This document shows, piece by piece, positions 8,937 to 17,433 of a DNA stretch of 45,496 bases. The stretch is from Acidobacteriaceae bacterium (GTDB taxonomy: Bacteria; Acidobacteriota; Terriglobia; Terriglobales; Acidobacteriaceae), in NCBI GenBank assembly GCA_003156805.1, contig PMHV01000069.1, positions 28,301 through 73,796 on the forward strand, given 5' to 3'. The position numbers and the translations under genes are program-made. Position 1 is the stretch's first letter; each line of letters begins with the position of its first letter. The notes under the pieces were generated by a model. The model was not told the origin of the DNA. It saw nothing but the letters and a program-made list of their open reading frames with translations, and searched no databases.

Positions 8937-9670
8937 ACACCGATCTGGAAGTGGTGCGGTATGATGATTCGCAAACCGACTACCGGAACGTCGCAAATTA
9001 CGACGACGTCCGATACAGCAAGCCGGCGGACATCTACAAGAAGCAAGTCACGGAGAACGCGTACCGCAAACTCGTTGGCCCGTTAGAGGGAAAACGAATT
9101 CTCGACGTAGGCTGCGGCACGGGGCGGGGCCTCGCGGATTTTGCGGGACGAGCGCATCTGGCGATCGGTGCCGATGCGTCTCACGAGATGCTTCTCCGAG
9201 CTGCGCAAAAGATGGCATCACAACCTGCCTCGGGCGTGGTGCGTTCCTATGCGCAGCACCTCCCGTTCCCTAGCGCATATTTCGACGTCGTGACGGCACT
9301 CAATTTTCTTCACCTGTTCAGCCTGAACGCTCAGCGCGACATGATTACTGAGATGAAGCGGGTGGCAAAGCCGGATGGAGCTCTTGTCCTGGAATTTGAC
9401 AACGCCTTACACGGAGTCGTGGTTGGACCTTACAAACGATGGGCAGGAAAAGAAAGAGGCTCGATGCCGAAAGAGATCCGGTACGTCATTGGCCCCGACT
9501 GCCGCGTGACTCACGTTTACGGGGCCGTTTTTCCGGTGGTCTGGAGGTTCTTCCGTCGCTTTCCGCGGATTTTTATTCCCTTCGAGAAGATTGCCTATTA
9601 CGCTCCCATAAATCGGATCTCTCACAGGGTATTCTACAGGCTGGTAAAACCTCCCGTGGCAAGGCATTAG
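8933..9670 (+). CDS. Class I SAM-dependent methyltransferase (Methyltransf_11 type)
   Basis: A 245-residue methyltransferase with motif I ILDVGCGTGRG (D58-G64), the acidic post-I residue in IGADASHEM, and the motif IV region FDVVTALNFLHLF. The start codon overlaps the upstream kinase stop by four bases, indicating coupled translation. Its C-terminal part (YVIGPDCRVTHVYG, RRFPRIFIPFEKIAYY) is basic and aromatic and may contact a membrane-linked or phosphorylated acceptor, though this is speculative. It is followed after about 140 nt by a GT2 glycosyltransferase and a flippase, so it probably belongs to the same transcription unit. Confidence 0.85.
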   Translation: MNTDLEVVRYDDSQTDYRNVANYDDVRYSKPADIYKKQVTENAYRKLVGPLEGKRILDVGCGTGRGLADFAGRAHLAIGADASHEMLLRAAQKMASQPASGVVRSYAQHLPFPSAYFDVVTALNFLHLFSLNAQRDMITEMKRVAKPDGALVLEFDNALHGVVVGPYKRWAGKERGSMPKEIRYVIGPDCRVTHVYGAVFPVVWRFFRRFPRIFIPFEKIAYYAPINRISHRVFYRLVKPPVARH

Positions 9671-9811
9671 GGCGTTCTGGGATTCGCCCTCGGGACTGGC
9701 TATGCACTTTCACGTCGTCCAGTGACTGGAATTCGAACCTCATGCGAATCATTTGCGCCATGGCAAACGCCCGATCGGCTGGCTCCCCCCGGGCAGGAGC
9801 CTAGCCGTCCC

Positions 9812-10852
9812 GTGCCTTCCGATTCCTTACCTCTCGTGAGCGTGGTGATTCCTGCCTACAAAGCGGCGCCTTATATCCGGCCAACGCTCGATTCAGTATT
9901 CGCGCAGAGCTATCCGAGCTACGAAGTTATCGTGGTGAATGACGGTTCTCCGGATACGCCAGAATTCGAGTCGGCGATTCGGCCCTACCTCGATCGCATC
10001 ATTTACATCAAACAGAAGAACCGAGGACCGAGTGCAGCACGCAACGCCGGCATTCTACGGGCCCGTGGAGAGTTCGTCGCATTCCTTGACAGTGACGACT
10101 TGTGGCTCGACAACTACCTGGATCGTCAGATGTCGGCTTTACGGGGGGAACCGGGATATGACTTCATCTACTCGGATGCAAACCTGCTGGGAGACAACAT
10201 CCCGCCCGGTCGAACATTCATGCGGGCTTTCCCCTCCCGCGGCCCCGTGACGTTCGAAAGCTTGTTTGCACTGAAGTGCATCGTAATCTCGTCGTGCACA
10301 GTTGCGCGCAGGCAAACGATCTTGAAGGCAGGATTGTTTGATGAAAGCTTCTGGCACTGTGAGGACTTTGATCTGTGGCTGCGCATCGCATTCAATGGCG
10401 CCCGGATGGCCTACCAGGAAGAGATCCTGGCCACCCATCATGTGCGCGAAGGAAGCCTGTCTGCGACACCGCAGTCCATGAGAAAGGGACGAAAACGGGT
10501 TTACGAAAAAGCCCTGGCCACACTCGGCTTGAACGACGCACAACGAGCCGTGGCAATTCGGATGCGTGACCGATGGGGGGCCCTAGTCGAACTTGAAGAT
10601 GGGAAACAGCTTCTAAGCCAGGCCAGATACGGAGAAGCACGAGCAAAGATGCGGTCTGCCAACAACTTCTTCCGGAGCGCCAAGATCAGTGCGGTAATTG
10701 TCCTCCTCAGTATAGCTCCGCCAGTCGCGCGCTGGCTGTATAAGGCCTACGCAGACAAAGGCGCTTCGCCACAAAGCCCGGATGACGGCCAAGTTCACTC
10801 CGCACCCGGGTTAAGCTCGAACACAGATACGGCGGGCCCATCGAATCTATGA
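9812..10852 (+). CDS. Glycosyltransferase family 2
   Basis: A GT-A fold, inverting glycosyltransferase of about 346 residues acting at the cytoplasmic face on lipid-linked repeat units. Motifs in order: VSVVIPAYKAAPYI at the N-terminus, VIVVNDGS for the nucleotide, NRGPSAARNAGI, and the DXD-type FLDSDDLW; then the catalytic region HCEDFDLWLRIA. The open frame extends back to a GTG at 9722, but the GTG at 9812 gives a compact N-terminus just before the first beta strand and has AGGAG at 9795-9799; either is possible. A hydrophobic stretch near the C-terminus (SAVIVLLSIAPPVARWLY) may anchor it to the membrane. The stop overlaps the start of the flippase gene (ATGA). Confidence 0.88.
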   Translation: MPSDSLPLVSVVIPAYKAAPYIRPTLDSVFAQSYPSYEVIVVNDGSPDTPEFESAIRPYLDRIIYIKQKNRGPSAARNAGILRARGEFVAFLDSDDLWLDNYLDRQMSALRGEPGYDFIYSDANLLGDNIPPGRTFMRAFPSRGPVTFESLFALKCIVISSCTVARRQTILKAGLFDESFWHCEDFDLWLRIAFNGARMAYQEEILATHHVREGSLSATPQSMRKGRKRVYEKALATLGLNDAQRAVAIRMRDRWGALVELEDGKQLLSQARYGEARAKMRSANNFFRSAKISAVIVLLSIAPPVARWLYKAYADKGASPQSPDDGQVHSAPGLSSNTDTAGPSNL

Positions 10853-12384
10853 CCGCCACTCCGCGCCGCCTGGCTATTGGCTCGGCCATGAACGTGGCCA
10901 ACCTGCTGGTCACGGCTCTGGTCTCCATTCTGATGATGCCATTCATCGTGCATCATCTTGGCGACCGCATGTACGGAATTTGGGCCCTGGTGGCAGCAGT
11001 TGTGGGTTACTACGGCTTGCTGGAACTGGGCTTGGCCACTGCGATCCGCAGATATCTTGGCGCCTCCCTTGGAGCCCAGAACGAAGAAGAGAGCCGGCGA
11101 GTCTTTAATACCGCCCTGCTACTTTATTGCGGGTTAGGACTGGTTGTCCTGCTGGTGACGATCTCCGCCGCACTCCTTGCTCCCTTCTTTACGAAAAGGC
11201 CAGAGGATGCCCATCTCTTCCGGCTGGTCATTTTCCTGGTTGGCCTCAGCGTTTCCATCGGGTTCCCGATCCGTGTCTACCGTGGAGTACTGGAGGCCCA
11301 CCTGCGGTTTGATTCTGCCGGGGCCTTTGATCTGCTGAGTGTCTTATTCCGAACGGCGCTAATTGTTCCAGCACTTTTGGCTGGCTACAAAGTCGTCTCG
11401 CTTGCCGCAGTCACGCTCCTTAGCACAACTCTTTGGGCGTTTCTATACATTTCCTTCGCCCATCGGACGCTTCCTTTTCTCGCCGTCGACTGGAAATACT
11501 TCACACGCGAGACCGCTCGTAGGCTTTTTTCATACAGCGTTTTCAGTCTGATGTCGCAAATGTCAGACATCTTGCGTTTTCAGATGGATTCGGTGGTGGT
11601 GGCGAGTTTTCTTGGGCTTGCATTGGTCACACACTACAGCATTGCCGGCAGGCTGGCACAGTTTTACATGGGCACGATGCAAGCCTTCATCGGTGTGTTC
11701 GCCACCATCTTCAGCCGCAAAGACGGCGCTCGCGACCATGCGGGGATGAAAAAGACATTCTTCTTTGCCAGCAAGCTTTCTCTGTGCAGCGCAAGCTTTA
11801 TGGGCTTCGGACTCATCCTCTGGAGCAAGCCGTTTATCCTGCGCTGGATGGGACCAGCCTACTCCGATTCCTATGCCCCACTCGTGGCTTTAGTCACGGG
11901 CTACATTTTCGCCCTCTGGCAGGCTCCTTCCGTTCACTTGCTCTTCGGAATCTCAAAGCACAAATTCTTCGCAGTTATGAACGTAATTGAAGGATTGGCG
12001 AACCTCGCACTGAGCATCTGGCTGGCCCGCAGAATCGGCATGCTGGGTGTCGCAGTGGGCACTCTGATTCCAATTACGATCAGCAAGTTGTTCGTCCAGC
12101 CGGTCTATGTCTGCCATGCCGCAGGGTTCAAGCTTAGTGAATATCTGGCATTGGCGGGCAAGACACTCGGGGTGGTCCTGCTCGCCTTGATCGTTCCTTT
12201 CGCGGTGACTCTCAAGTTTGCGGTCCCCAACTACAAAGTTTTGTTTGGAATCGCAATCTTCTCCGCCTCATGTTACGTGCTGATCGTGTTGCGTTTGGCC
12301 TTTACCCCGGATGAAAAGCGATTGCTGTGGCGAGGGATACGTCCACGGTTTGCTCTGAAAGCCGAAGCTCCACAAATCACCTGA
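10849..12384 (+). CDS. Wzx-type polysaccharide flippase (MOP superfamily)
   Basis: A 511-residue, highly hydrophobic protein with about 12-14 predicted membrane segments. It fits oligosaccharide flippases that move undecaprenyl-linked repeat units to the periplasm. The N-terminal stretch with MNVANLLVTALVSILMMPFI, followed by DRMYGIWALVAAVVGYYGLL and LGLATAIRRYLG, matches the first helices of the family (GxGxxIxR-like). Translation is coupled to the preceding GT2 (four-base overlap at 10849). It is the only flippase in the window, which implies Wzx/Wzy-type assembly. Substrate specificity cannot be read from the sequence. Confidence 0.9.
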   Translation: MTATPRRLAIGSAMNVANLLVTALVSILMMPFIVHHLGDRMYGIWALVAAVVGYYGLLELGLATAIRRYLGASLGAQNEEESRRVFNTALLLYCGLGLVVLLVTISAALLAPFFTKRPEDAHLFRLVIFLVGLSVSIGFPIRVYRGVLEAHLRFDSAGAFDLLSVLFRTALIVPALLAGYKVVSLAAVTLLSTTLWAFLYISFAHRTLPFLAVDWKYFTRETARRLFSYSVFSLMSQMSDILRFQMDSVVVASFLGLALVTHYSIAGRLAQFYMGTMQAFIGVFATIFSRKDGARDHAGMKKTFFFASKLSLCSASFMGFGLILWSKPFILRWMGPAYSDSYAPLVALVTGYIFALWQAPSVHLLFGISKHKFFAVMNVIEGLANLALSIWLARRIGMLGVAVGTLIPITISKLFVQPVYVCHAAGFKLSEYLALAGKTLGVVLLALIVPFAVTLKFAVPNYKVLFGIAIFSASCYVLIVLRLAFTPDEKRLLWRGIRPRFALKAEAPQIT

Positions 12385-12501
12385 AGTCTTGATCGCGTTT
12401 CTCGGTCCGGACTGCGGAAAACGTTTATGGGAAGAAACGACATGAAGGACGGCTTTCGAGAGACGTCCCCAGACAAATCGAGCACAGCCGGGCGCTGATT
12501 T

Positions 12502-14400
12502 TCACTGGGGTCTCTCGCCATCAAGAAACACGCGCTGCCAGAGTTCCAGGTTGAGCAGCCGCCAGATACGGTTGCCGTGGTCGCGACGGCCATTCCGGTG
12601 TTCCCGGCATAGACGCTGTACTTCCTCAGGCTTGAACAGACCTCGGACGCCACATCGCTCCAATAGTAGTTTTTCCAGCTTATCGAGTTCCGGCCCATGC
12701 AACCAGTAATCCCATGGAGTAGGGAATCCCATTTTCTTGCGGTAGATAATCGAGTGAGGCAGCAGATCTCTCACTGCCTCTTTCAACACAAGCTTCCCTG
12801 CCATACCGTGAATATCGTACTCGGCCGGAATCCGCGCCGTGAACTCCACAAGTTCATGGTCAAGGAACGGTACGCGGCTTTCGACGGAGGCTGCCATGCT
12901 CATCTGATCTTGCTTCATGAGCAGTTCGACCAAATAGCTGTTGATGTCCGTGTACAGCATGCGGTGCAGCAGATCTCCGCAAGCCCGCTCCCAAACCTCC
13001 ATGCAAGACGAGTACGCATCGGCGGACTCGGCACGAGCTTCAGGTGTCATCAACTGGGCTTGCTGCGCGGCGGAAAAGGCGGAATAGAAATTATCAAAGT
13101 AGAAAGAGGCCCAAGAAGCTCCATCGCGCATCAAGAACGTATGTTCAAGCTTGCGATGTAGGGAAGCCGGCAGCGGACTGGCTCGGAGTCCCGTCCTGAA
13201 CAAATCCCGCAGTACCGCCGGCGTCAACGATCGGTACGTTCTGTCCATACGGGAGTTCAGCAGAGTCCATGCATACCGCGTGTAGCCGCCTAAGGTTTCG
13301 TCGCTTCCCTCGCCGGTCAGCACTACAGTGACACGCTCCCGGGCCAGCCGTGCCACGAAGTAGAGCGATACGCTGGAAGGCCAGACGATGGGCTCGTCTT
13401 CATGCCAAATCAACTTGGGCAGGCTCTGGAAAAATTCTTCCCGCGTCAACCGAACTTCGTGGTGCCGCGAATGGATGTGCGTGGCAACCTCGCGGGCATA
13501 GCTCAGTTCGCTGAACTGCTCTTCTCCATAGCCAACCGCAAAGGTCTCGATCTTATCGCGGACTTTCGCCGTCAGGGCTGCCACGGCACTTGAATCCAAC
13601 CCACCGCTGAGGAATACACCGAGTGGCACGTCGCTCATGAGATGAGACGAAACGGCCGCTTCGAGAAGTCCGCGGTAGGTTGTCACGTAATGCCGCCGTG
13701 GTAGCGCCTCAGTATCGACCGGCACCGTCAGGTCCCAATACCGTTCGACTCTGCAATTTCCGGACTCGTCCAGCTCAAGAGTGTGGCCCGGCATCAGCTT
13801 CTGGATACCGGCAAACATGGTTTGCGGGCCGGTGATATAGCCAAACGCAAGATACTCCGCCAGGGTCGAACGATTGAATTCAGGTTGGACAGCGGGATAG
13901 GCCAGAATGGCCTTGATCTCGGATGCAAAGATAAAAACGCCATCCTGCAAACGGTAGTACAAGGGCTTGATTCCAATGCGGTCTCGAGCGGCAAAAACGC
14001 AGCGCGAGCGCCGGTCCCAGATGACGAATGCAAACATGCCGCGCAAATACTTAACGCATTCGCGGCCATACTCTTCGTAGAGGTGAACGATGGTCTCGGT
14101 ATCGCAACGAGTACGATACCTGTGCCCTTTTGCTTCGAGTTCCGCGCGCAGTTGCTGGTGGTTGTAGATTTCTCCGTTGAAAACAATCCAGACATCGTCG
14201 CTCTCGTTCGAGAGGGGCTGGTGACCGGTGTTGACGTCGATAATGCTGAGCCGCCGCATGGCGAGACCAACATTTTCTTCGACAAATATTCCTTGATCGT
14301 CCGGTCCGCGGTGAACGATCTCGCTATTCATCCGGGAGAGGATCCGATCATCCACGCAGTGCTGACGATTTGTAAAGAAAAGTCCGCAGATTCCACACAT
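12502..14400 (-). CDS. asnB: AsnB-type glutamine-dependent amidotransferase (asparagine synthase family), copy 1
   Basis: A 632-residue protein with an N-terminal class II glutamine amidotransferase domain (MCGICGLFF, catalytic Cys2; RRLSIIDVNTGHQPLSN; FNGEIYNH) and a C-terminal synthetase domain with the PP-loop SGGLDSSAV and the later motif TGEGSDETLGGY. All catalytic residues I can check are present. The family makes asparagine, but EPS and O-antigen loci often carry members that amidate uronic acids; exosortase loci carry their own subfamily. It lies alone on the minus strand, divergent from the AlgD-like dehydrogenase that makes a uronic acid. That placement and a second copy at 27024-28994 support a glycan role over asparagine synthesis, without proving it. 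Confidence 0.9.
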   Translation of the reverse strand: MCGICGLFFTNRQHCVDDRILSRMNSEIVHRGPDDQGIFVEENVGLAMRRLSIIDVNTGHQPLSNESDDVWIVFNGEIYNHQQLRAELEAKGHRYRTRCDTETIVHLYEEYGRECVKYLRGMFAFVIWDRRSRCVFAARDRIGIKPLYYRLQDGVFIFASEIKAILAYPAVQPEFNRSTLAEYLAFGYITGPQTMFAGIQKLMPGHTLELDESGNCRVERYWDLTVPVDTEALPRRHYVTTYRGLLEAAVSSHLMSDVPLGVFLSGGLDSSAVAALTAKVRDKIETFAVGYGEEQFSELSYAREVATHIHSRHHEVRLTREEFFQSLPKLIWHEDEPIVWPSSVSLYFVARLARERVTVVLTGEGSDETLGGYTRYAWTLLNSRMDRTYRSLTPAVLRDLFRTGLRASPLPASLHRKLEHTFLMRDGASWASFYFDNFYSAFSAAQQAQLMTPEARAESADAYSSCMEVWERACGDLLHRMLYTDINSYLVELLMKQDQMSMAASVESRVPFLDHELVEFTARIPAEYDIHGMAGKLVLKEAVRDLLPHSIIYRKKMGFPTPWDYWLHGPELDKLEKLLLERCGVRGLFKPEEVQRLCREHRNGRRDHGNRIWRLLNLELWQRVFLDGERPQ

Positions 14401-14608
14401 AATTGCTTCTTACCGCACCAAGCGGGGAACACTGTCGCAACCGGCCGATCCGTCCGTCGCTGGCGTTCTTGAAGCCGGCGCCATGAATCACCGGCTATGC
14501 CCGCCACAAATTGCCTATGATCTCGCTTTTTTCATCGTGAAGCGTAAGTCCTCATCCAGGCTCTATGATAGATAATATCGATTTGCAGCGAACTTCGGAT
14601 CTGGATAG

Positions 14609-14714
14609 TGGGTCGTCTATGAAGGTGTCGGCTCTGACAAGGACTTCCTGGGGCGCACTGATGCCCGCACTCGGAGCAGAGCGCCATTTCGCTCTCGCTG
14701 GAAAGGACGACCCA
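14609..14714. repeat. Spaced 9-bp inverted repeat, possible structured RNA or operator pair
   Basis: TGGGTCGTC at 14609-14617 is perfectly complementary to GACGACCCA at 14706-14714, with an 88-nt spacer. The spacer can form further small hairpins: TGTC-ggctct-GACA, GGGC-gcactgat-GCCC and AGAGCG-ccattt-CGCTCT. The fold resembles a multi-stem leader but matches no riboswitch I recognise. Confidence 0.3.
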
Positions 14715-14764
14715 GAGCTGATTTAATATGAGACCCATCGGGATCGCACGTAGATGCTGGTTTC

Positions 14765-14779
14765 TTATTTTCAATATTT
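14765..14779 (+). promoter_or_regulatory. TATTTTCA-type motif upstream of algD-like gene
   Basis: TTATTTTCAATATTT, an AT-rich 15-mer in a GC-rich setting, 83 nt before the algD-like start. The identical 15-mer occurs at 20285-20299 upstream of the beta-helix lipoprotein, and related sequences occur at 22705 and 39733. A shared regulator site or promoter element is inferred. Confidence 0.35.
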
Positions 14780-14861
14780 GTACGAGAAGGAAGAGCCGGT
14801 TACCCCCGCGCCCTTTCATTGGCGGTCCGGTGGGATAGGATTTCAGAAGTATCGAGCATTT

Positions 14862-16187
14862 ATGAAAAGCAAAGTGAGCGTGTTTGGCCTGGGCTATGTA
14901 GGGTCTGTAACGGCTGCGTGCCTGGCGTCGCAAGGACACGCTGTCGTTGGGGTCGACCTGAGTGCCTCCAAAGTGGAGTTCCTGCAGAGCGGGCACAGCC
15001 CAATTGTCGAACCCGGAATGAGCGAACTAGTATCAGAGGGACGCCGATCCTCCCGACTACAGGCGACGACCGATTCGTCTGCAGCCATCCTGCAGACTGA
15101 CATATCGTTCCTATGCGTAGGAACTCCCAGTCTACGGAGCGGCAAACTCGACTTGGGACACATTGAGCCCGTCTGCCGGGAGATTGCAGAAACGCTGCGG
15201 AAGAAGAGATCTTTTCATCTGGTGGTCTTGCGCAGCACAGTTCTTCCCGGAACCGCGGAGCAGATTGTCATTCCCACTCTGGAGCGCGTGAGCGGAAAGC
15301 ACATGGGACATGATTTCGGCGTATGCGTGAACCCCGAGTTCATGCGTGAAGGCACGGCCGTGGCCGACTTCATGGAACCCTCTATGACAATCATTGGCGC
15401 GGCCGACGCCACACACGCCGCCCGATTGCGAGAACTCTATGCCTGGGCACCGGGCCATGTGTTCGAGACTTCCTTCCGTTCTGCCGAAATGGTTAAGTAC
15501 GTCTGCAATGCCTGGCACGCGGTCAAAGTTACGTTTGCGAACGAAGTCGGAACCATGGCCAAGGAGTTGGGAGTGGATGCCGAATCGGTGACAGAGATAT
15601 TCACGGCCGATTCGAAGTTGAACATTTCCCCGAGTTATCTCAAGCCTGGGTTTGCGTTTGGAGGCTCGTGTTTGCCCAAGGACGTTCGGGCATTGAACTA
15701 TCGCGCCAAAGAGCTGGACCTAAGGCTCCCCTTGCTTGAATCGATCATTCCCAGCAACGACGAACACTTAAAAAGGGCCGTTGATTTGGTGCTAAATACC
15801 GGAAAGAAAAACATCGCCCTGTTGGGTCTGAGCTTCAAAGCCGCGACCGACGACCTGCGCGAGAGTCCGCAGGTCCAACTTGTAAAATACCTTCTCGGCG
15901 AGGGGCGCGAGGTAAAGATCTGGGACGATAACGTCTCGCTCGGACGGTTGATCGGCTCCAATCGTCATTACATTGAGCAGGCAATTCCCCATATCGGCTC
16001 TTTGCTCTGTCAAGAATTGGGCCTGGCGCTGGCCGGAGCCGAAGTTGTCGTCATCGGTACTCGGGGCATTCCAAAGGATGAATTGCGGAAAAACCTGCGC
16101 CCGGACCACATCGTGTTGGACCTGGTAAACCTCGAAAGATCGCGCCGTCCGGGTGCGGGCAAAAACTACGAAGGGATTTGCTGGTAA
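14862..16187 (+). CDS. algD: GDP-mannose 6-dehydrogenase (AlgD-like nucleotide-sugar dehydrogenase)
   Basis: A 441-residue NAD-dependent dehydrogenase that oxidises a nucleotide sugar to its uronic acid; GDP-mannose to GDP-mannuronate is the best fit. Visible features are the Rossmann motif FGLGYVG (9-14), SPIVEPG, CVGTPS, LRSTVLPGT, the central YVCNAWHAVKVTFANE, and catalytic Cys270 in GGSCLPKD. The C-terminus ends in EGICW, as Pseudomonas AlgD does from memory, and the whole protein resembles AlgD more than UDP-glucose dehydrogenases. ATG 14862 places the Rossmann strand at the start; the upstream in-frame ATG at 14754 adds a segment unlike the family. It is first in a tight five-gene operon. 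A UDP-sugar substrate remains possible. Confidence 0.9.
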   Translation: MKSKVSVFGLGYVGSVTAACLASQGHAVVGVDLSASKVEFLQSGHSPIVEPGMSELVSEGRRSSRLQATTDSSAAILQTDISFLCVGTPSLRSGKLDLGHIEPVCREIAETLRKKRSFHLVVLRSTVLPGTAEQIVIPTLERVSGKHMGHDFGVCVNPEFMREGTAVADFMEPSMTIIGAADATHAARLRELYAWAPGHVFETSFRSAEMVKYVCNAWHAVKVTFANEVGTMAKELGVDAESVTEIFTADSKLNISPSYLKPGFAFGGSCLPKDVRALNYRAKELDLRLPLLESIIPSNDEHLKRAVDLVLNTGKKNIALLGLSFKAATDDLRESPQVQLVKYLLGEGREVKIWDDNVSLGRLIGSNRHYIEQAIPHIGSLLCQELGLALAGAEVVVIGTRGIPKDELRKNLRPDHIVLDLVNLERSRRPGAGKNYEGICW

Positions 16188-16194
16188 AGGAATA

Positions 16195-17430
16195 GTGCGA
16201 ATCCTATGGGTCAAGGCGGGCAAACTGCTGCCGGCTGATACCGGCGGCAAGATCCGTTCGTATAACATCCTCAAGCATTTGACGGGCTCGCACGAAATCA
16301 CTCTGCTTTCCTACTACGGAGGAAAACGCGACCCCGTCTATGAGAGCGACATCCAACAAGTGTTCCCCGGCGCGCGAACCGTGTTCACTGCGGCTCCCGA
16401 TGGTACTTCCTTCGGAGAATTTTTCCAATATACGCGCGGTTTGTTCCAGCCTGCCCCTTTTGCGGTCGCAAAGTTCACCAACCCGCAGGTACAGCGAGAG
16501 GTTAGGAGGGTGATCGATCGCGGCGAAGCGGACGTTGCGGTATGCGATTTCTTATCGGCGTCGCAGAACTTCCCGCGCTTGTTGACGTTGCCGACGGTGC
16601 TGTTCCAGCACAATGTGGAAACCACATTGTGGAGGCGGATGGCTGCCGCCGAATCAAATCCGATCAAGCGCCTGGGCTATCGGGTCGAGGCTGCCAAGAT
16701 GAATCGCCGAGAACGCGAAGCTATCGGGCACTTTCATCATGTGATCGCCGTGTCGGAACATGACCGCCGCCAGATGCGGGAAATGTTTCCTGGCGGCAGG
16801 ATCAGCGTGGTCCCCACCGGCGTCGACACGGAGAAATACTCAGTAGCACCGCCGTCGCGGAGCGATCCACCCAGAATTGTATTTACAGGATCCATGGATT
16901 GGGAGCCTAATATCGACGCCGTCCAGTACTTCTGCGAGCAGATCTTTCCCATTGTGCGTTCGGCCGTCCCGGAGGCGGTTTTTCAGATCGTCGGCCGCCA
17001 ACCGCACCCCAAAGTAAAGCGCTTGGCTTCCGATTCTGTCTTGGTGAGCGGAACCGTTCCCTCCGTGGCGGAGTACTTGCGAGATGCGACAGTGGTGGTC
17101 GTGCCACTGCGGATCGGGGGAGGCACCCGGCTGAAGATCTTTGAGGCAATGGCCGTGGGCAAAGCAATGGTCTCGACCACAATTGGCGCCGAGGGCCTCG
17201 ATGTGCAAAACGGACGCGATCTTATTTTGGCGGACACCCCTGCTGCATTTGCTGACGCTACTGTTTCGCTGCTGCTTAACCATGGATTGCGTAGAAGGTA
17301 CGAGCAGGCCGCGGTGAGTCTCGCCGCTCAACACGACTGGTCGCGAATCGCGCTGCAATTTGCCGCTGTCCTCCACAATACTGTCCAAGCGTTTCGGAGC
17401 AGTCTCACTGCGCAGAAAGCGCAGCCCTGA
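16195..17430 (+). CDS. Glycosyltransferase family 4, exosortase-locus type
   Basis: A GT-B fold retaining glycosyltransferase of about 411 residues. Visible motifs are the N-terminal Gly-rich loop PADTGGKIRSYNIL, FQHNVETTLWRR, SVVPTGVDTEKY, FTGSMDWEPNIDAVQYF, and the donor-site region GGGTRLKIFEAMAVGKAMV. The FTGSMDW...PN pattern is characteristic of the sugar transferases found next to exosortase systems (TIGR03087-like; recalled, not searched). The open frame reaches back to 16153 inside algD, but GTG 16195, 7 nt after the algD stop with AAAGGA just upstream, gives the expected MRILWVKAG start. The donor is unknown; GDP-mannuronate from the neighbouring enzyme is a natural candidate. Confidence 0.88.
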   Translation: MRILWVKAGKLLPADTGGKIRSYNILKHLTGSHEITLLSYYGGKRDPVYESDIQQVFPGARTVFTAAPDGTSFGEFFQYTRGLFQPAPFAVAKFTNPQVQREVRRVIDRGEADVAVCDFLSASQNFPRLLTLPTVLFQHNVETTLWRRMAAAESNPIKRLGYRVEAAKMNRREREAIGHFHHVIAVSEHDRRQMREMFPGGRISVVPTGVDTEKYSVAPPSRSDPPRIVFTGSMDWEPNIDAVQYFCEQIFPIVRSAVPEAVFQIVGRQPHPKVKRLASDSVLVSGTVPSVAEYLRDATVVVVPLRIGGGTRLKIFEAMAVGKAMVSTTIGAEGLDVQNGRDLILADTPAAFADATVSLLLNHGLRRRYEQAAVSLAAQHDWSRIALQFAAVLHNTVQAFRSSLTAQKAQP

Positions 17431-17433
17431 ATT

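Larger units (their letters stand above)
14401..14861. other. Divergent intergenic region between asnB copy 1 and algD-like gene
   Basis: About 460 nt that should hold promoters for both flanking genes. I see a 9-bp perfect inverted repeat with an 88-nt spacer (14609-14617 / 14706-14714), an inner hairpin AGAGCG-ccattt-CGCTCT within it, and the TATTTTCA-type motif at 14765-14779. On the minus strand, 14532-14687 encodes a 51-residue Cys-rich frame starting MALCSECGHQCAPGSPC; I have no evidence that it is expressed. Confidence 0.6.

Noticed and set aside
12458-12516. Inverted repeat GAGAGA...CCCC / GGGG TCTCTC at the convergent ends of the flippase and asnB genes
   Set aside because: The stem has a 3-nt bulge and a 36-nt loop, part of it lies within asnB coding sequence, and no T-run follows; not enough for a terminator call.
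14609-14714. Possible c-di-GMP (GEMM) riboswitch before the algD-like gene
   Set aside because: The conserved GEMM core with its tetraloop and receptor sequence is absent; only generic hairpins are present.
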